Translations under genes and position numbers: made by a program
Notes under the pieces: generated by a model
Database searches by the model: none
What the model was told of the DNA's origin: nothing
The model's input: the letters and a program-made list of their open reading frames with translations, nothing else
Assembly: GCA_900555785.1 (NCBI GenBank)
Contig: USMO01000025.1
Span: forward strand, 1-12,215
Length of the DNA stretch: 12,215 nucleotides
Direction: 5' to 3'
Source of the DNA: an uncultured Eubacteriales bacterium
GTDB lineage: Bacteria; Bacillota; Clostridia; Oscillospirales; CAG-272
Part shown: positions 1-6,155 of the stretch, piece by piece
Numbering within the stretch: the first letter of the stretch is position 1
Layout: each line of letters starts with the position of its first letter

Positions 1-335
1 CGGTCTCTGCTGCGGAGCTGACCGCCGAGGTCCTGACCTGCCGTGCCCGCGCGGACGGCGAAAAGCTGGCAATCGATGCGGAGATTGCGGTCAGCGGGAC
101 CCTGCGCGGGGAGAAGACCGTGCCGGTCCTGGCAGAAGCCGGAATCGGTGCCGCATGGCAGGCGCCCGGCGCGGTTTATACCGTTTGCTATCCCGCCAAG
201 GATGACACGCTTTGGACCGTTGCAAAGCGCTATCACACGCCGGTCTCCGGTCTGATTGCGAAAAATGCGCTGGCGCAGGCGCCCGCCGCCGATGCGGAGG
301 ATTCCCTGCTTGGCGTGAAATACCTGATGATCTGA
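1..335 (+). CDS. LysM-domain protein, C-terminal part (possible DUF3794/LysM spore-coat type)
   Basis: Only the last 110 residues are visible. The frame is open from base 3 and the gene begins before the window. Residues 59-110 form a LysM module: a YTVCYPAKDDTLWTVAKRY start, the usual aliphatic/Asn middle (SGLIAKNAL) and an end at the hydrophobic KYLMI. LysM modules bind peptidoglycan or related glycans. The preceding 55 residues are beta-rich and contain ELTAEVLTCRARADGEKL, which resembles the end of a DUF3794 (SPOCS) domain. DUF3794 plus a terminal LysM is a common clostridial architecture linked to spore morphogenesis. The LysM call is firm. The spore role is inferred from that architecture and cannot be confirmed without the N-terminus. 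The gene converges on the minus-strand operon and shares its terminator. Confidence 0.75.
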   Translation, partial: VSAAELTAEVLTCRARADGEKLAIDAEIAVSGTLRGEKTVPVLAEAGIGAAWQAPGAVYTVCYPAKDDTLWTVAKRYHTPVSGLIAKNALAQAPAADAEDSLLGVKYLMI

Positions 336-372
336 TGCAAAAAAAGACCTTGAGGCTTGCCTCAAGGTCTTT
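336..372 (-). terminator. Intrinsic terminator of the GT8/acyltransferase operon, probably bidirectional
   Basis: A perfect 14-bp inverted repeat has arms at 343-356 and 359-372 around TT. Read on the minus strand it is followed by seven Ts, giving a strong Rho-independent terminator. On the plus strand the hairpin follows the LysM stop by a few bases, with only a weak T-rich tail (TTTCCTTGT). The stop codon of the minus-strand acyltransferase (362-364) lies inside the stem, so the two convergent genes share one compact element. Confidence 0.88.
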
Positions 373-1201
373 CCTTGTATACGCGCGCGTAGGTCTCGCG
401 GCAAAGGCGCTCGTCTTCTGCCTGCATGGCGCGCTCGTTTTCCCGCACGGATTTTGCCGGGTCCGGATAGATGGGCGGCAGGATGTGCACGGTGTAAGCC
501 TGTTTGGGAAAGCCTGCGCCGTCGGTCCTTCCGGGCTGATCTGCCATTGTGACGAACAGCGGAATGACCGGAACCCCGTTTTTTGCCGCGTAGAAGTATG
601 CCCCCGGCTTGTGAGGGCGGGGCTTTCGGTAGTTCCACCACATGGCTTGTTCGGGATAGACCAGCACCAACCCACCGGATTTCAGAATCAGACTAAGACT
701 TTCTCCGAATTTTCGCTGCGTTCGCAGATTGGAACTGAGCGGGAGCGTGTCGCAATGCCGCATCAGAAACCCGATGATGCCGGGGATGAAAACGTTGTTT
801 CCCTTAATGACCCGCCAGAAGCGATGCCGCCCGGGTACTTTTTTTGCCGCTTTCTGCACGCAGAGGCTTTCGAACTTCGAGAAATGATTGGACGTGAGAA
901 TCGCGCCGCCCTCGCGCGGCAGCCCGCGCAGGTTCTCCTCGCCCTCCAGCGTGATGCGCAGATCATGTCCGAACCACAGCAGCAACAGTCCGGCAAGCCT
1001 GCGCGCCAGGAACGCTTTGAAACGGTTCGCGGGCTTTTCCTGCAGGTAATCCACCTCATCCGGGGCGAGCGGGTGCCCGGGCGGGTCCGGTTCCACATCT
1101 GTGAACCAGTTCTCCCCGCCCGCAGCCTCCAGCGCGGCAATCTTATCCAAAATTGCTGTCCGTTCGGCGTGCGCAGCCGCGCGCTTTGCTTCAGAACTCA
1201 T
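362..1201 (-). CDS. PlsC-like lysophospholipid/1-acylglycerol-phosphate acyltransferase family protein, HX4E variant
   Basis: A 279-residue protein of the LPLAT/PlsC superfamily, which moves acyl chains to a hydroxyl of a lipid or sugar acceptor at the inner membrane face. Visible motifs are NHFSKFES at 105-112 (motif I; family consensus NHX4D, here Glu at the acidic position), a basic stretch around 125-135 and VYPEQAMW at 181-188, which corresponds to the EGT/PEG-type motif III. A hydrophobic patch at 67-77 (RRLAGLLLLWF) may anchor it. The N-terminal 60 residues are charged and unusual for PlsC. I chose the ATG at 1201. It overlaps the end of the upstream glycosyltransferase by 11 bases, and an in-frame TTG at 1210 is an alternative. 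No good Shine-Dalgarno is visible, so translational coupling is likely. It is the last gene of the four-gene operon. The acceptor is unknown. Confidence 0.85.
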   Translation of the reverse strand: MSSEAKRAAAHAERTAILDKIAALEAAGGENWFTDVEPDPPGHPLAPDEVDYLQEKPANRFKAFLARRLAGLLLLWFGHDLRITLEGEENLRGLPREGGAILTSNHFSKFESLCVQKAAKKVPGRHRFWRVIKGNNVFIPGIIGFLMRHCDTLPLSSNLRTQRKFGESLSLILKSGGLVLVYPEQAMWWNYRKPRPHKPGAYFYAAKNGVPVIPLFVTMADQPGRTDGAGFPKQAYTVHILPPIYPDPAKSVRENERAMQAEDERLCRETYARVYKERP

Positions 1202-2171
1202 ATGCGTCAAGCCGTTCGGTCAGCGGCACTTCGACCGTTTCCGGACGCAGGACCGTGCGAAAATTTTGGTCCGCGAGCGCAATGCGGCGGGCGTTGTGGT
1301 GCAGCGCCCGGTTAGCGGAGAGCTGCGCCAGCCGGTCCTTCAGACCAAACGCGTGGCGAATGGCGCGCAGGTCCTCCCAATAGGCGGTCTTTTTGGCATA
1401 TTCCCAGAAAATTTCACCATATGCAATGTCATCATACTGCCAAGGCTTGAAGAACATATTATAGTGGATCAGAAACGGCGTGCCGGGATAATTTTTGTCG
1501 ATCGACATCTTGTTCCAGCCGGTCTCCAGGTAGAGCACCTGACCGAAGCACAGCGCATTCAGGTAGTCCTGGTCCGGGCAAACCGTGTCGAAATGGTAGG
1601 TCTCCAGCAGATAGGTGAAGCGCTCGCGGATGCCCTGCAGACGGAACTGGTCCAGGTTCATCACCAGCACGCCGGAGTTGAAATAGTCGCGGTAGGGGAT
1701 TCCAAGCCCGCCCTCGGCGTAAAGCCGGAAATCCTCATGGCTGGCGATGATGGCATCCGGGACCGCCGCAACCAGCCGCTCGCCAAGGGGCACGCGGTAC
1801 AGTGCCGTAATGTCGCCGTTGATTGCAATGTCGGCATCCAGATAGATTGCCTTTCGGTACTGCGGAAACAGCGTCGGAATGAACAGGCGGTAATAGATGG
1901 AGGGCGTGTAGTAGTCGCGCAGTCGGAGCTTTTCGAGAATCGGCGCAATCAGCGGGCGCACGTCGACAAATTCCAGCGTCACGCGGTCGGTCTGCATGGC
2001 AAGCAGCCGGGCTTTGCCGTCCTCGCGCAGCCCGTCGTTCAGGATGTGAACACGGCAGACTGTGGAGGGGGCGAGGTTGTCGATCATCGAGCGCAGCGCG
2101 ACCGACAGAAAGGGCAGATAGTTGTCGTCACAGGAAAAGAAAACCGGTACGGTCGTAGAAAGATTCATCAT
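1191..2171 (-). CDS. GT8 family glycosyltransferase (326 aa)
   Basis: A retaining, LgtC/GspA-like family 8 glycosyltransferase, expected to use a UDP-sugar and Mn2+. Evidence in order: an N-terminal nucleotide-binding strand VPVFFSCDDNYLPFLSVAL (about 8-26); YYRLFIPTLFPQYRKAIYLD leading to the metal-binding DAD at 112-114; YFNSGVLVMNL (163-172) in the donor pocket; PDQDYLNAL (199-207); and IHYNMFFKPWQY (235-246), matching the HX(n)KPW motif of LgtC-type enzymes. There is no signal peptide or membrane segment, so it is cytoplasmic or peripheral. The start was chosen at the ATG at 2171, which forms an ATGA overlap with the upstream gene. AAGGAG at 2177-2182 is 5 bases away and would also serve the adjacent ATG at 2168 (8 bases). 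Donor and acceptor sugars cannot be read from the sequence. Confidence 0.92.
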   Translation of the reverse strand: MMNLSTTVPVFFSCDDNYLPFLSVALRSMIDNLAPSTVCRVHILNDGLREDGKARLLAMQTDRVTLEFVDVRPLIAPILEKLRLRDYYTPSIYYRLFIPTLFPQYRKAIYLDADIAINGDITALYRVPLGERLVAAVPDAIIASHEDFRLYAEGGLGIPYRDYFNSGVLVMNLDQFRLQGIRERFTYLLETYHFDTVCPDQDYLNALCFGQVLYLETGWNKMSIDKNYPGTPFLIHYNMFFKPWQYDDIAYGEIFWEYAKKTAYWEDLRAIRHAFGLKDRLAQLSANRALHHNARRIALADQNFRTVLRPETVEVPLTERLDAYEF

Positions 2172-3004
2172 GCATTCTCCTTTTTTGCGTGTGTGGCGGT
2201 CAGAGCCTGCCACCGGGTGAGGATGTCGTCAAATTCGGTGATGCCGAGCGTGCTATGCAGCGCGTCGACCTGCCAGGGCTTGATATTGCGGGTGCGGAAC
2301 CGGGGGAACCACAGAATGGTCATGGAAAAATGCCGGATGACCGTGTCCTCCCGGTGGCGGTGCTGCTCGTTGAAGCGGCGGGGCAGGACCTTTTTCTGCT
2401 TTGCCAGGCGGTTGAGGGCGGTCTGATCGGCAAGAAAAACAGACTTGCGCGCGCAGAGTTCCAGCGCCCGGCGAAACAGCCCCGTCTCGCGGATTCTCGG
2501 TAGATTCAGCAGGAGCACGCCGGAGTTCAGATAGTTGATGCCGAAGAAACGGCAGCCGTAATAATCCCGCGCGGCGCCGAACTCCGCCCGCCCGAGGTCC
2601 TGCTCCCAAAGCTCCGCAATGTCCCGGCAGAGCACGGTGTCGGTGTCCAGGTAGATCAGCTTGGGCGGCATTTCCGGCACCCGGTCCGCAAACAGACGCA
2701 GGAAGGCATAGGGCGTGTCCTGCGTGTTCTGGTTCGGCGCGCCGTCAAGCGTTTCCAGGTAGTAGGCTTTGCAGTCCACCAGCCGGATGCGGCTGCCCGG
2801 GTTCCGCTCCTGCAGGACCGATGCCAGCAGGTCGCGCTGCGTCCCGGTCACCGGACGGAATGCCGGGTCGCGGTCGGTCAGGTCCATTGTGAATACAAAG
2901 AGGTCAATCGGTCCGGCATGGTGCTTGACGATTGAAAGCGTGCTGATGACCATGCCGTCAAAAACGGCTGCGTTACCGCAGAGCAGAATGGGAATCCGGT
3001 TCAT
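2168..3004 (-). CDS. GT8 family glycosyltransferase (278 aa)
   Basis: A second, distinct GT8 enzyme in the same operon. It starts with the nucleotide-binding strand IPILLCGNAAVFDGMVISTLSI. The metal-binding motif is DTD at 120-122 (IYLDTDTVLCRDI). Other motifs are INYLNSGVLLLNL (156-168), ADQTALNRL (192-200), IRHFS (223-227) and KPW (242-244). It shares these landmarks with the next gene but little else, so it probably adds a different sugar or uses a different acceptor. The start ATG at 3004 has GGAGGT at 3010-3015, 5 bases upstream. It overlaps the preceding acyltransferase by 32 bases and the following GT8 gene by an ATGA, pointing to tight translational coupling. Cytoplasmic, with no membrane segment. 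Specific substrate unknown. Confidence 0.92.
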   Translation of the reverse strand: MNRIPILLCGNAAVFDGMVISTLSIVKHHAGPIDLFVFTMDLTDRDPAFRPVTGTQRDLLASVLQERNPGSRIRLVDCKAYYLETLDGAPNQNTQDTPYAFLRLFADRVPEMPPKLIYLDTDTVLCRDIAELWEQDLGRAEFGAARDYYGCRFFGINYLNSGVLLLNLPRIRETGLFRRALELCARKSVFLADQTALNRLAKQKKVLPRRFNEQHRHREDTVIRHFSMTILWFPRFRTRNIKPWQVDALHSTLGITEFDDILTRWQALTATHAKKENA

Positions 3005-3803
3005 GGGGGACCTCCGTTCGTTTCACATACTGATATTTTTCATAGTCCGATTCCTTCGCGCGCTCGGTCATTGCGGCATACACGCGGTCGCGCAGGTCGC
3101 GCGCCTGGGCACGGTCGGGAAGTGCGGAATCGGCGTAAAAGGGACCGTCCAGATAAACGGTGACATCGGGGCTTTTGCGTCTCGGGTCAGCCGGCTTGCG
3201 GTGAACAACCGTCATCGCGTAAGCGGGCATGCCGAAGCGGACGGGATAGCGAAAGGTGTCGGCGGGATAGTTGCGGATGAAGGAGCAGTAGGGCCAGAGG
3301 TGCGCTTCGGGGTAGACGGTGACCGCGTGTCCGAGCAGCGTGTGCTTTTCCAGCGCCTCCAGAAACGGCCGCATGCCGGAACATTCGTTCGGCACCGGAA
3401 TCGCGCCGGAAAGCTCAATCCAGGTCCGGGTCAGGGGGACCGACAGGTTGTCGGCGCTGACGACCACTTTGGTCTTTTTCGGAAACGCGCAGAGCGAGGG
3501 GAGGAAGGCGTCGCCGTCCATCAGCGTGTGGTTTCCGTAAAGGAAATATCCGAATCTGCCGCACGCCTTCAGCTTCTCTTTTCCGATGATGCGGACGCGG
3601 TATTTGCACCGGCACCACAGCGCGGCAATCGGGGTCATGATGACGCGGTAGACCAGCAGCTCTGCAAGTTTCCAAATCGGATTTTTATGAAGGTAACGGT
3701 AAGAGCCGTCGATCCGGATCGGCTTGCGCGTGATGCCCGAGAAATCCTCGGTCCTCTCATTGCTGTAATAACGGATTTGTGCTTCGTTTGCGCCGGTCGT
3801 CAT
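2973..3803 (-). CDS. PlsC-like lysophospholipid acyltransferase family protein, first gene of the operon
   Basis: A 276-residue acyltransferase of the LPLAT/PlsC superfamily. The catalytic block is YGNHTLMDGDAFLPS (89-103). Asp sits 4 and 6 residues after His rather than 5, the spacing I associate with the Firmicute NHTxxxGDAF subgroup. The second signature is VTVYPEAHLWPY (161-172), and FRYPVRFGMPAYAMTVVHR (184-202) fits motif IV. One membrane-associated hydrophobic stretch lies around 47-63 (ELLVYRVIMTPIAALWC). The start at 3803 has AAAGGAG at 3810-3816, 6 bases away. A longer frame reaching 3878 would run into the promoter and is rejected. The gene lies 47 bases from the -10 box and overlaps the next gene by 32 bases. 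A fatty-acyl transfer step on a glycolipid or glycan built by the two GT8 enzymes is an inference from context. Confidence 0.88.
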   Translation of the reverse strand: MTTGANEAQIRYYSNERTEDFSGITRKPIRIDGSYRYLHKNPIWKLAELLVYRVIMTPIAALWCRCKYRVRIIGKEKLKACGRFGYFLYGNHTLMDGDAFLPSLCAFPKKTKVVVSADNLSVPLTRTWIELSGAIPVPNECSGMRPFLEALEKHTLLGHAVTVYPEAHLWPYCSFIRNYPADTFRYPVRFGMPAYAMTVVHRKPADPRRKSPDVTVYLDGPFYADSALPDRAQARDLRDRVYAAMTERAKESDYEKYQYVKRTEVPHEPDSHSALR

Positions 3804-3849
3804 GCGTTGCTCCTTTCTGCCGCATCCCGCGGCGTTCGGTTCTGCACCT

Positions 3850-3878
3850 ATTATACCGCGCACCAGGCAGGAGAACAA
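3850..3878 (-). promoter_or_regulatory. Promoter of the acyltransferase/GT8 operon
   Basis: On the minus strand a perfect TATAAT (3850-3855) is preceded, after 17 bases, by TTGTTC (3873-3878), which matches TTGACA at 3 of 6 positions. A strong -10 with a poor -35 suggests activator dependence. That fits the phased repeat cluster immediately upstream. The predicted start of transcription is about 35-40 bases before the ATG at 3803. Confidence 0.7.
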
Positions 3879-3898
3879 CCTACTCTGCGCTCTCTCGC

Positions 3899-3959
3899 TT
3901 CTACGGATTCGGTTCTACCATTCTACGGGCGGTAGAAGGGCACTCTACTGTGAGTAGAA
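3899..3959. repeat. Cluster of six TTCTAC/GTAGAA hexamers, operator-like
   Basis: TTCTAC occurs at 3899, 3913 and 3921, and its inverse GTAGAA at 3932 and 3954. A one-mismatch copy, CTCTAC, is at 3943. The last four boxes start exactly 11 bases apart (3921, 3932, 3943, 3954). They form two inverted pairs, 3921-3937 and 3943-3959, each with a 5-base spacer, and the pairs are offset by 22 bases, or two helical turns. The cluster begins 21 bases upstream of the -35 of the minus-strand operon, the usual place for an activator. This reads as a binding array for a regulator not encoded in the window. Confidence 0.55.
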
Positions 3960-3986
3960 TCGCCTGAAAACGTGCATACGCAGTCG

Positions 3987-4018
3987 AAAAAAGCAAAAAA
4001 ATCCCCCTTTTCGGGGGA
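3987..4018 (-). terminator. Intrinsic terminator at the end of the candidate RNA region
   Basis: The stem TCCCCC (4002-4007) / GGGGGA (4013-4018) closes a 5-base loop. On the minus strand it is followed by seven Ts, GC and six more Ts. No protein gene lies immediately upstream on this strand, and the previous gene already has its own terminator at 4229-4257. This one therefore implies a separate minus-strand transcript or attenuation of a long leader. Confidence 0.75.
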
Positions 4019-4212
4019 AGAAGAAAGGAGGGGCAGGGATTCGTTGCAAATTCGGTTGTAGGGGCTGCTTCAAGGAAGGCTGCGGTGTTGACACGGTGGG
4101 GGATCGGTATGCGGTTCGTATATGATTGATTCGTCTTGGATAGGGATTAACTGACTTGCCTCTGCCATTCCCGATCCAAGACGGACAAATTTATAATACG
4201 CCCCTCCATCCC
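3987..4212 (-). ncRNA. Candidate structured RNA between two minus-strand terminators; family unknown
   Basis: This gene-free stretch holds nested complementarity. An outer helix is GGAGGGGC/GCCCCTCC (4200-4207 with 4027-4034). Inside it is an 8-bp helix (4186-4193 with 4047-4054) that needs two G-U pairs, which form only in the minus-strand RNA. Within that is a strong hairpin with 14-base arms at 4169-4182 and 4133-4146, one mismatch and a 22-base loop. An alternative 7-bp helix, 4171-4177 with 4101-4107, would compete with this hairpin, as in a switching RNA. A TATTAT at 4193-4198 could be a -10 but has no good -35, and a start there would leave the outer helix strand outside the RNA. It could be a small RNA, a processed 3' tail of the ECF mRNA, or a leader of the operon starting at 3803. 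I could not match it to a known class. Confidence 0.4.
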
Positions 4213-4228
4213 TTGCCCACCCAACCGC

Positions 4229-4257
4229 AAAAAAAGCCCGAACCGTACGGTTCGGGC
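4229..4257 (-). terminator. Intrinsic terminator of the ECF S-component gene
   Basis: A 22-base perfect palindrome at 4236-4257 folds into a GC-rich stem. On the minus strand it is followed by seven Ts (4229-4235). It begins 8 bases after the stop codon of the ECF gene. Confidence 0.9.
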
Positions 4258-4265
4258 GGCATCAA

Positions 4266-5078
4266 TCATCCCTCTTTCCGATCATCGGACGGCTGCTCTT
4301 GCGGGGCGGCATCGGGACATTCGGGCGGGTAGGCGAGACCGCAGTAGGGGCAGGTGCCACGGTCACCGCGATACTTGAAGGTCGCGTTGCAATGCGGGCA
4401 GACGGCGCTGTGGACCGGGTCGCTTCCGTCCGCTGCCGGGACGGCATGCACCCGCTTGCCGATGGCGGGCAGCAGATAGCGCTCCAGCGCTTTGCCGATT
4501 GCCGTGGAGATTACCGTGCAGGCAACGACTTCAACAATTCCGTTGATGCCGGCGATGAACGCAAAGACCTGCGCCAGGTTCATGGTACTGATGTTGACTA
4601 CGAAATCATTGCCGAAATCCAGCGATGCGCTGCGGAACATCACAAAGAAGAACATGACAAAGAAGAAGGTGTTGAGAAAGGCTGCCGACAGCGAGGTCAG
4701 CGAGAACGCCAGCAGGCTCTTGCCGGTCTTCTTCAGCCATTGGAACAGGCAGCCGCTCAGAATACCCATCAAAAGACGGGGCACAATACAAAGGACGGCG
4801 GTTTTCCAGGGGCTGATGCTCAGGCAAATGACCCCGAATGCGCTCATGCCGAAGCACTGGAAGAAACTGGTGAGACCGAAAACCAGGCTCAGGACTGTTG
4901 AAGCAACGGGACCGACCGTGGTTGCCGCAATGGCGATCGGAATGGTCATGAAGGTGATCTCCAAGACGGTTCCGACACGGAGATAGCCGAGCGGGGTAAA
5001 GGCGAAGATCAGTTCAATCGCCACCAGCATGGCGATCTGAACGAGCTTCAGGGTTCGTTCATTTCGGTTTTGTGTCAT
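4266..5078 (-). CDS. ECF transporter S component with C-terminal zinc ribbon
   Basis: A 270-residue membrane protein resembling the substrate-binding S components of energy-coupling-factor vitamin importers (ECF_trnsprt type). These dock onto a shared EcfA/A'/T module encoded elsewhere. After a short charged N-terminus there are about six hydrophobic segments: 12-29, 39-58, 60-75, 83-110, 122-148 and 168-195. The run RVGTVLEITFMTIPIAIAATTVGP is typical of folate/pantothenate-like S proteins, but the vitamin cannot be assigned. Unusually, a cytosolic tail from about 208 carries CPHC (227-230) and CPYC (243-246), a zinc ribbon, then a Pro/Asp/Glu-rich end. S components are normally near 170-200 residues, so this tail is an addition. 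Start 5078 has AAGGAG at 5087-5092, 8 bases upstream. A longer frame reaching 5141 overlaps the promoter and is rejected. Confidence 0.85.
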   Translation of the reverse strand: MTQNRNERTLKLVQIAMLVAIELIFAFTPLGYLRVGTVLEITFMTIPIAIAATTVGPVASTVLSLVFGLTSFFQCFGMSAFGVICLSISPWKTAVLCIVPRLLMGILSGCLFQWLKKTGKSLLAFSLTSLSAAFLNTFFFVMFFFVMFRSASLDFGNDFVVNISTMNLAQVFAFIAGINGIVEVVACTVISTAIGKALERYLLPAIGKRVHAVPAADGSDPVHSAVCPHCNATFKYRGDRGTCPYCGLAYPPECPDAAPQEQPSDDRKEG

Positions 5079-5102
5079 GTCAAAAGCTCCTTTTTTCTTC
5101 CC

Positions 5103-5117
5103 GGAATCAGGGATTCC
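5103..5117 (-). other. Small hairpin in the ECF gene 5' leader
   Basis: GGAATC (5103-5108) and GATTCC (5112-5117) can pair around AGG, between the predicted transcription start and the ribosome site. It may stabilise the 5' end. It is too small to call a riboswitch. Confidence 0.3.
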
Positions 5118-5131
5118 TGTATTACCCGAAT

Positions 5132-5160
5132 ATTCTAACACATTGGGGCGGTTTTGTCAA
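5132..5160 (-). promoter_or_regulatory. Promoter of the ECF S-component gene
   Basis: On the minus strand TTGACA (5155-5160) is separated by 17 bases from TAGAAT (5132-5137). This is a near-consensus vegetative promoter, about 54 bases from the ATG at 5078. It is back-to-back with the promoter at 5219-5247. Confidence 0.9.
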
Positions 5161-5218
5161 GAGCCTGTTCGTAAATTTCCACCCCCTGTTGTTCAAACGG
5201 TTTTCACAGAAAAATCAT

Positions 5219-5247
5219 TTGACAACTGATTCATAGTATGATATAAT
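5219..5247 (+). promoter_or_regulatory. Consensus promoter of the DUF3737-patB operon
   Basis: A perfect TTGACA (5219-5224), 17 bases and a perfect TATAAT (5242-5247) lie about 57 bases upstream of the ATG at 5304. Both hexamers match consensus, so strong basal transcription is expected unless repressed. The 58 bases between this -35 and the divergent one hold no repeat I could recognise. Confidence 0.93.
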
Positions 5248-5303
5248 GAAAGTGTTGTAATTCAATCTGTTTCGGATCTGTTAGAGAAGGAGTCTGAACC
5301 ATC

Positions 5304-6155
5304 ATGAAAACCATCGGACAAGCTAGGCTGACCGGAGAGCGGGCACTGTTTGGCGCGCACGACTGCGAGATTGTGGAAACAATCTTTGACGACGGCGAAT
5401 CGCCCCTGAAGGAGAGCCGGAACATCTCGCTCCGTGCCTGTATGTTCAAATGGAAGTACCCGCTGTGGTACGCAAAAGATATTGACGTAAAGGACGGCAC
5501 TTGGTTTGATATGGCGCGCGCGGGGGTGTGGTACAGCGACCGGGTGAAACTGGAAAACTGCGCAATCGAGGCACCGAAGAATTTTCGCCGCTGCCACGAC
5601 CTCAGCCTTTCCCGCGTGTCCTTTTCAAACGCAGCCGAAACGCTGTGGAATTGCCGGAATGTGAAGCTTGCTGACGTAACGGCAAAGGGCGACTATTTCG
5701 CGATGAACTGCAGCGACATGCAGGTGCGGGGGCTGACGCTTTACGGCAACTATTCGTTTGACGGCTGCCGGAACCTGACGGTTGAGGATTCCCGTCTGCT
5801 CTCCAAGGATGCCTTTTGGAACTGCGAGAACGTGACCGTGCGGAACTGCTTCATCTCGGGCGAATACCTGGGCTGGAATGCCAAGCACCTGACGCTGATC
5901 GACTGCACCGTCGAATCGCTGCAGGGCTTCTGCTACATTGAAGATCTGGTCATGCGGAACTGCCGGCTGCTGAACACGACGCTGGCGTTTGAGTATTCCA
6001 CAATCGATGCCGAGGTCGTTGGGCACATTGACAGCGTGAAGAACCCGAGCGCGGGCAGGCTGGTTGCGGGGTCGGTTGGAGACCTGATTCTGGAGCCGGA
6101 CCGCATTGATCCGTCGAAGACCGAAATTCTGCTGGGGGAGACGGCTGCGGTATGA
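5304..6155 (+). CDS. DUF3737 family right-handed beta-helix protein
   Basis: A 283-residue protein built of short repeated strands of the form N/C-x-(V/L)-x-(L/V)-x-(D/N)-(C/S), for example CRNVKLADVTA, CSDMQVRGLTL, CRNLTVEDSRL, CENVTVRNCFI and AKHLTLIDCTV. The repeats run from about 30 to 240, roughly 18-22 residues per turn, and match the DUF3737 parallel beta-helix family. There is no signal peptide, so it is cytoplasmic. Function is not established. Many Asn, Cys and Trp residues line one face (LWNCRN, FWNCEN, YLGWNAKH). AAGGAG at 5287-5292 lies 11 bases before the start, rather far. The stop overlaps the next ATG (ATGA at 6152-6155), so it is coupled to the PLP enzyme and probably acts with it. 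Confidence 0.88.
   Translation: MKTIGQARLTGERALFGAHDCEIVETIFDDGESPLKESRNISLRACMFKWKYPLWYAKDIDVKDGTWFDMARAGVWYSDRVKLENCAIEAPKNFRRCHDLSLSRVSFSNAAETLWNCRNVKLADVTAKGDYFAMNCSDMQVRGLTLYGNYSFDGCRNLTVEDSRLLSKDAFWNCENVTVRNCFISGEYLGWNAKHLTLIDCTVESLQGFCYIEDLVMRNCRLLNTTLAFEYSTIDAEVVGHIDSVKNPSAGRLVAGSVGDLILEPDRIDPSKTEILLGETAAV

Noticed and set aside
212..2426. Long plus-strand frames at 212-1315 and 1101-2426
   Set aside because: They are antisense to the acyltransferase and GT8 genes, lack ribosome sites and show no recognisable domain.
2769..3935. A 388-codon plus-strand frame
   Set aside because: It is antisense to a GT8 gene and an acyltransferase gene and crosses their promoter. The minus-strand products have clear motifs.
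4062..4095. SRP RNA-like words on the minus strand (GTGTCA followed by GAAGCAGC)
   Set aside because: The essential apical GGTCCGGAAGG of SRP helix 8 is absent between them; the resemblance is partial and probably chance.
4089..4116. TTGACA at 4089 as a plus-strand promoter
   Set aside because: No acceptable -10 occurs 15-19 bases downstream, and no plus-strand gene or terminator fits a transcript from here.
4144..4208. A 20-codon minus-strand frame starting ATGGAGGGG that could be a leader peptide
   Set aside because: No convincing ribosome site, and it overlaps the predicted RNA helices. Too short to support on one sequence.
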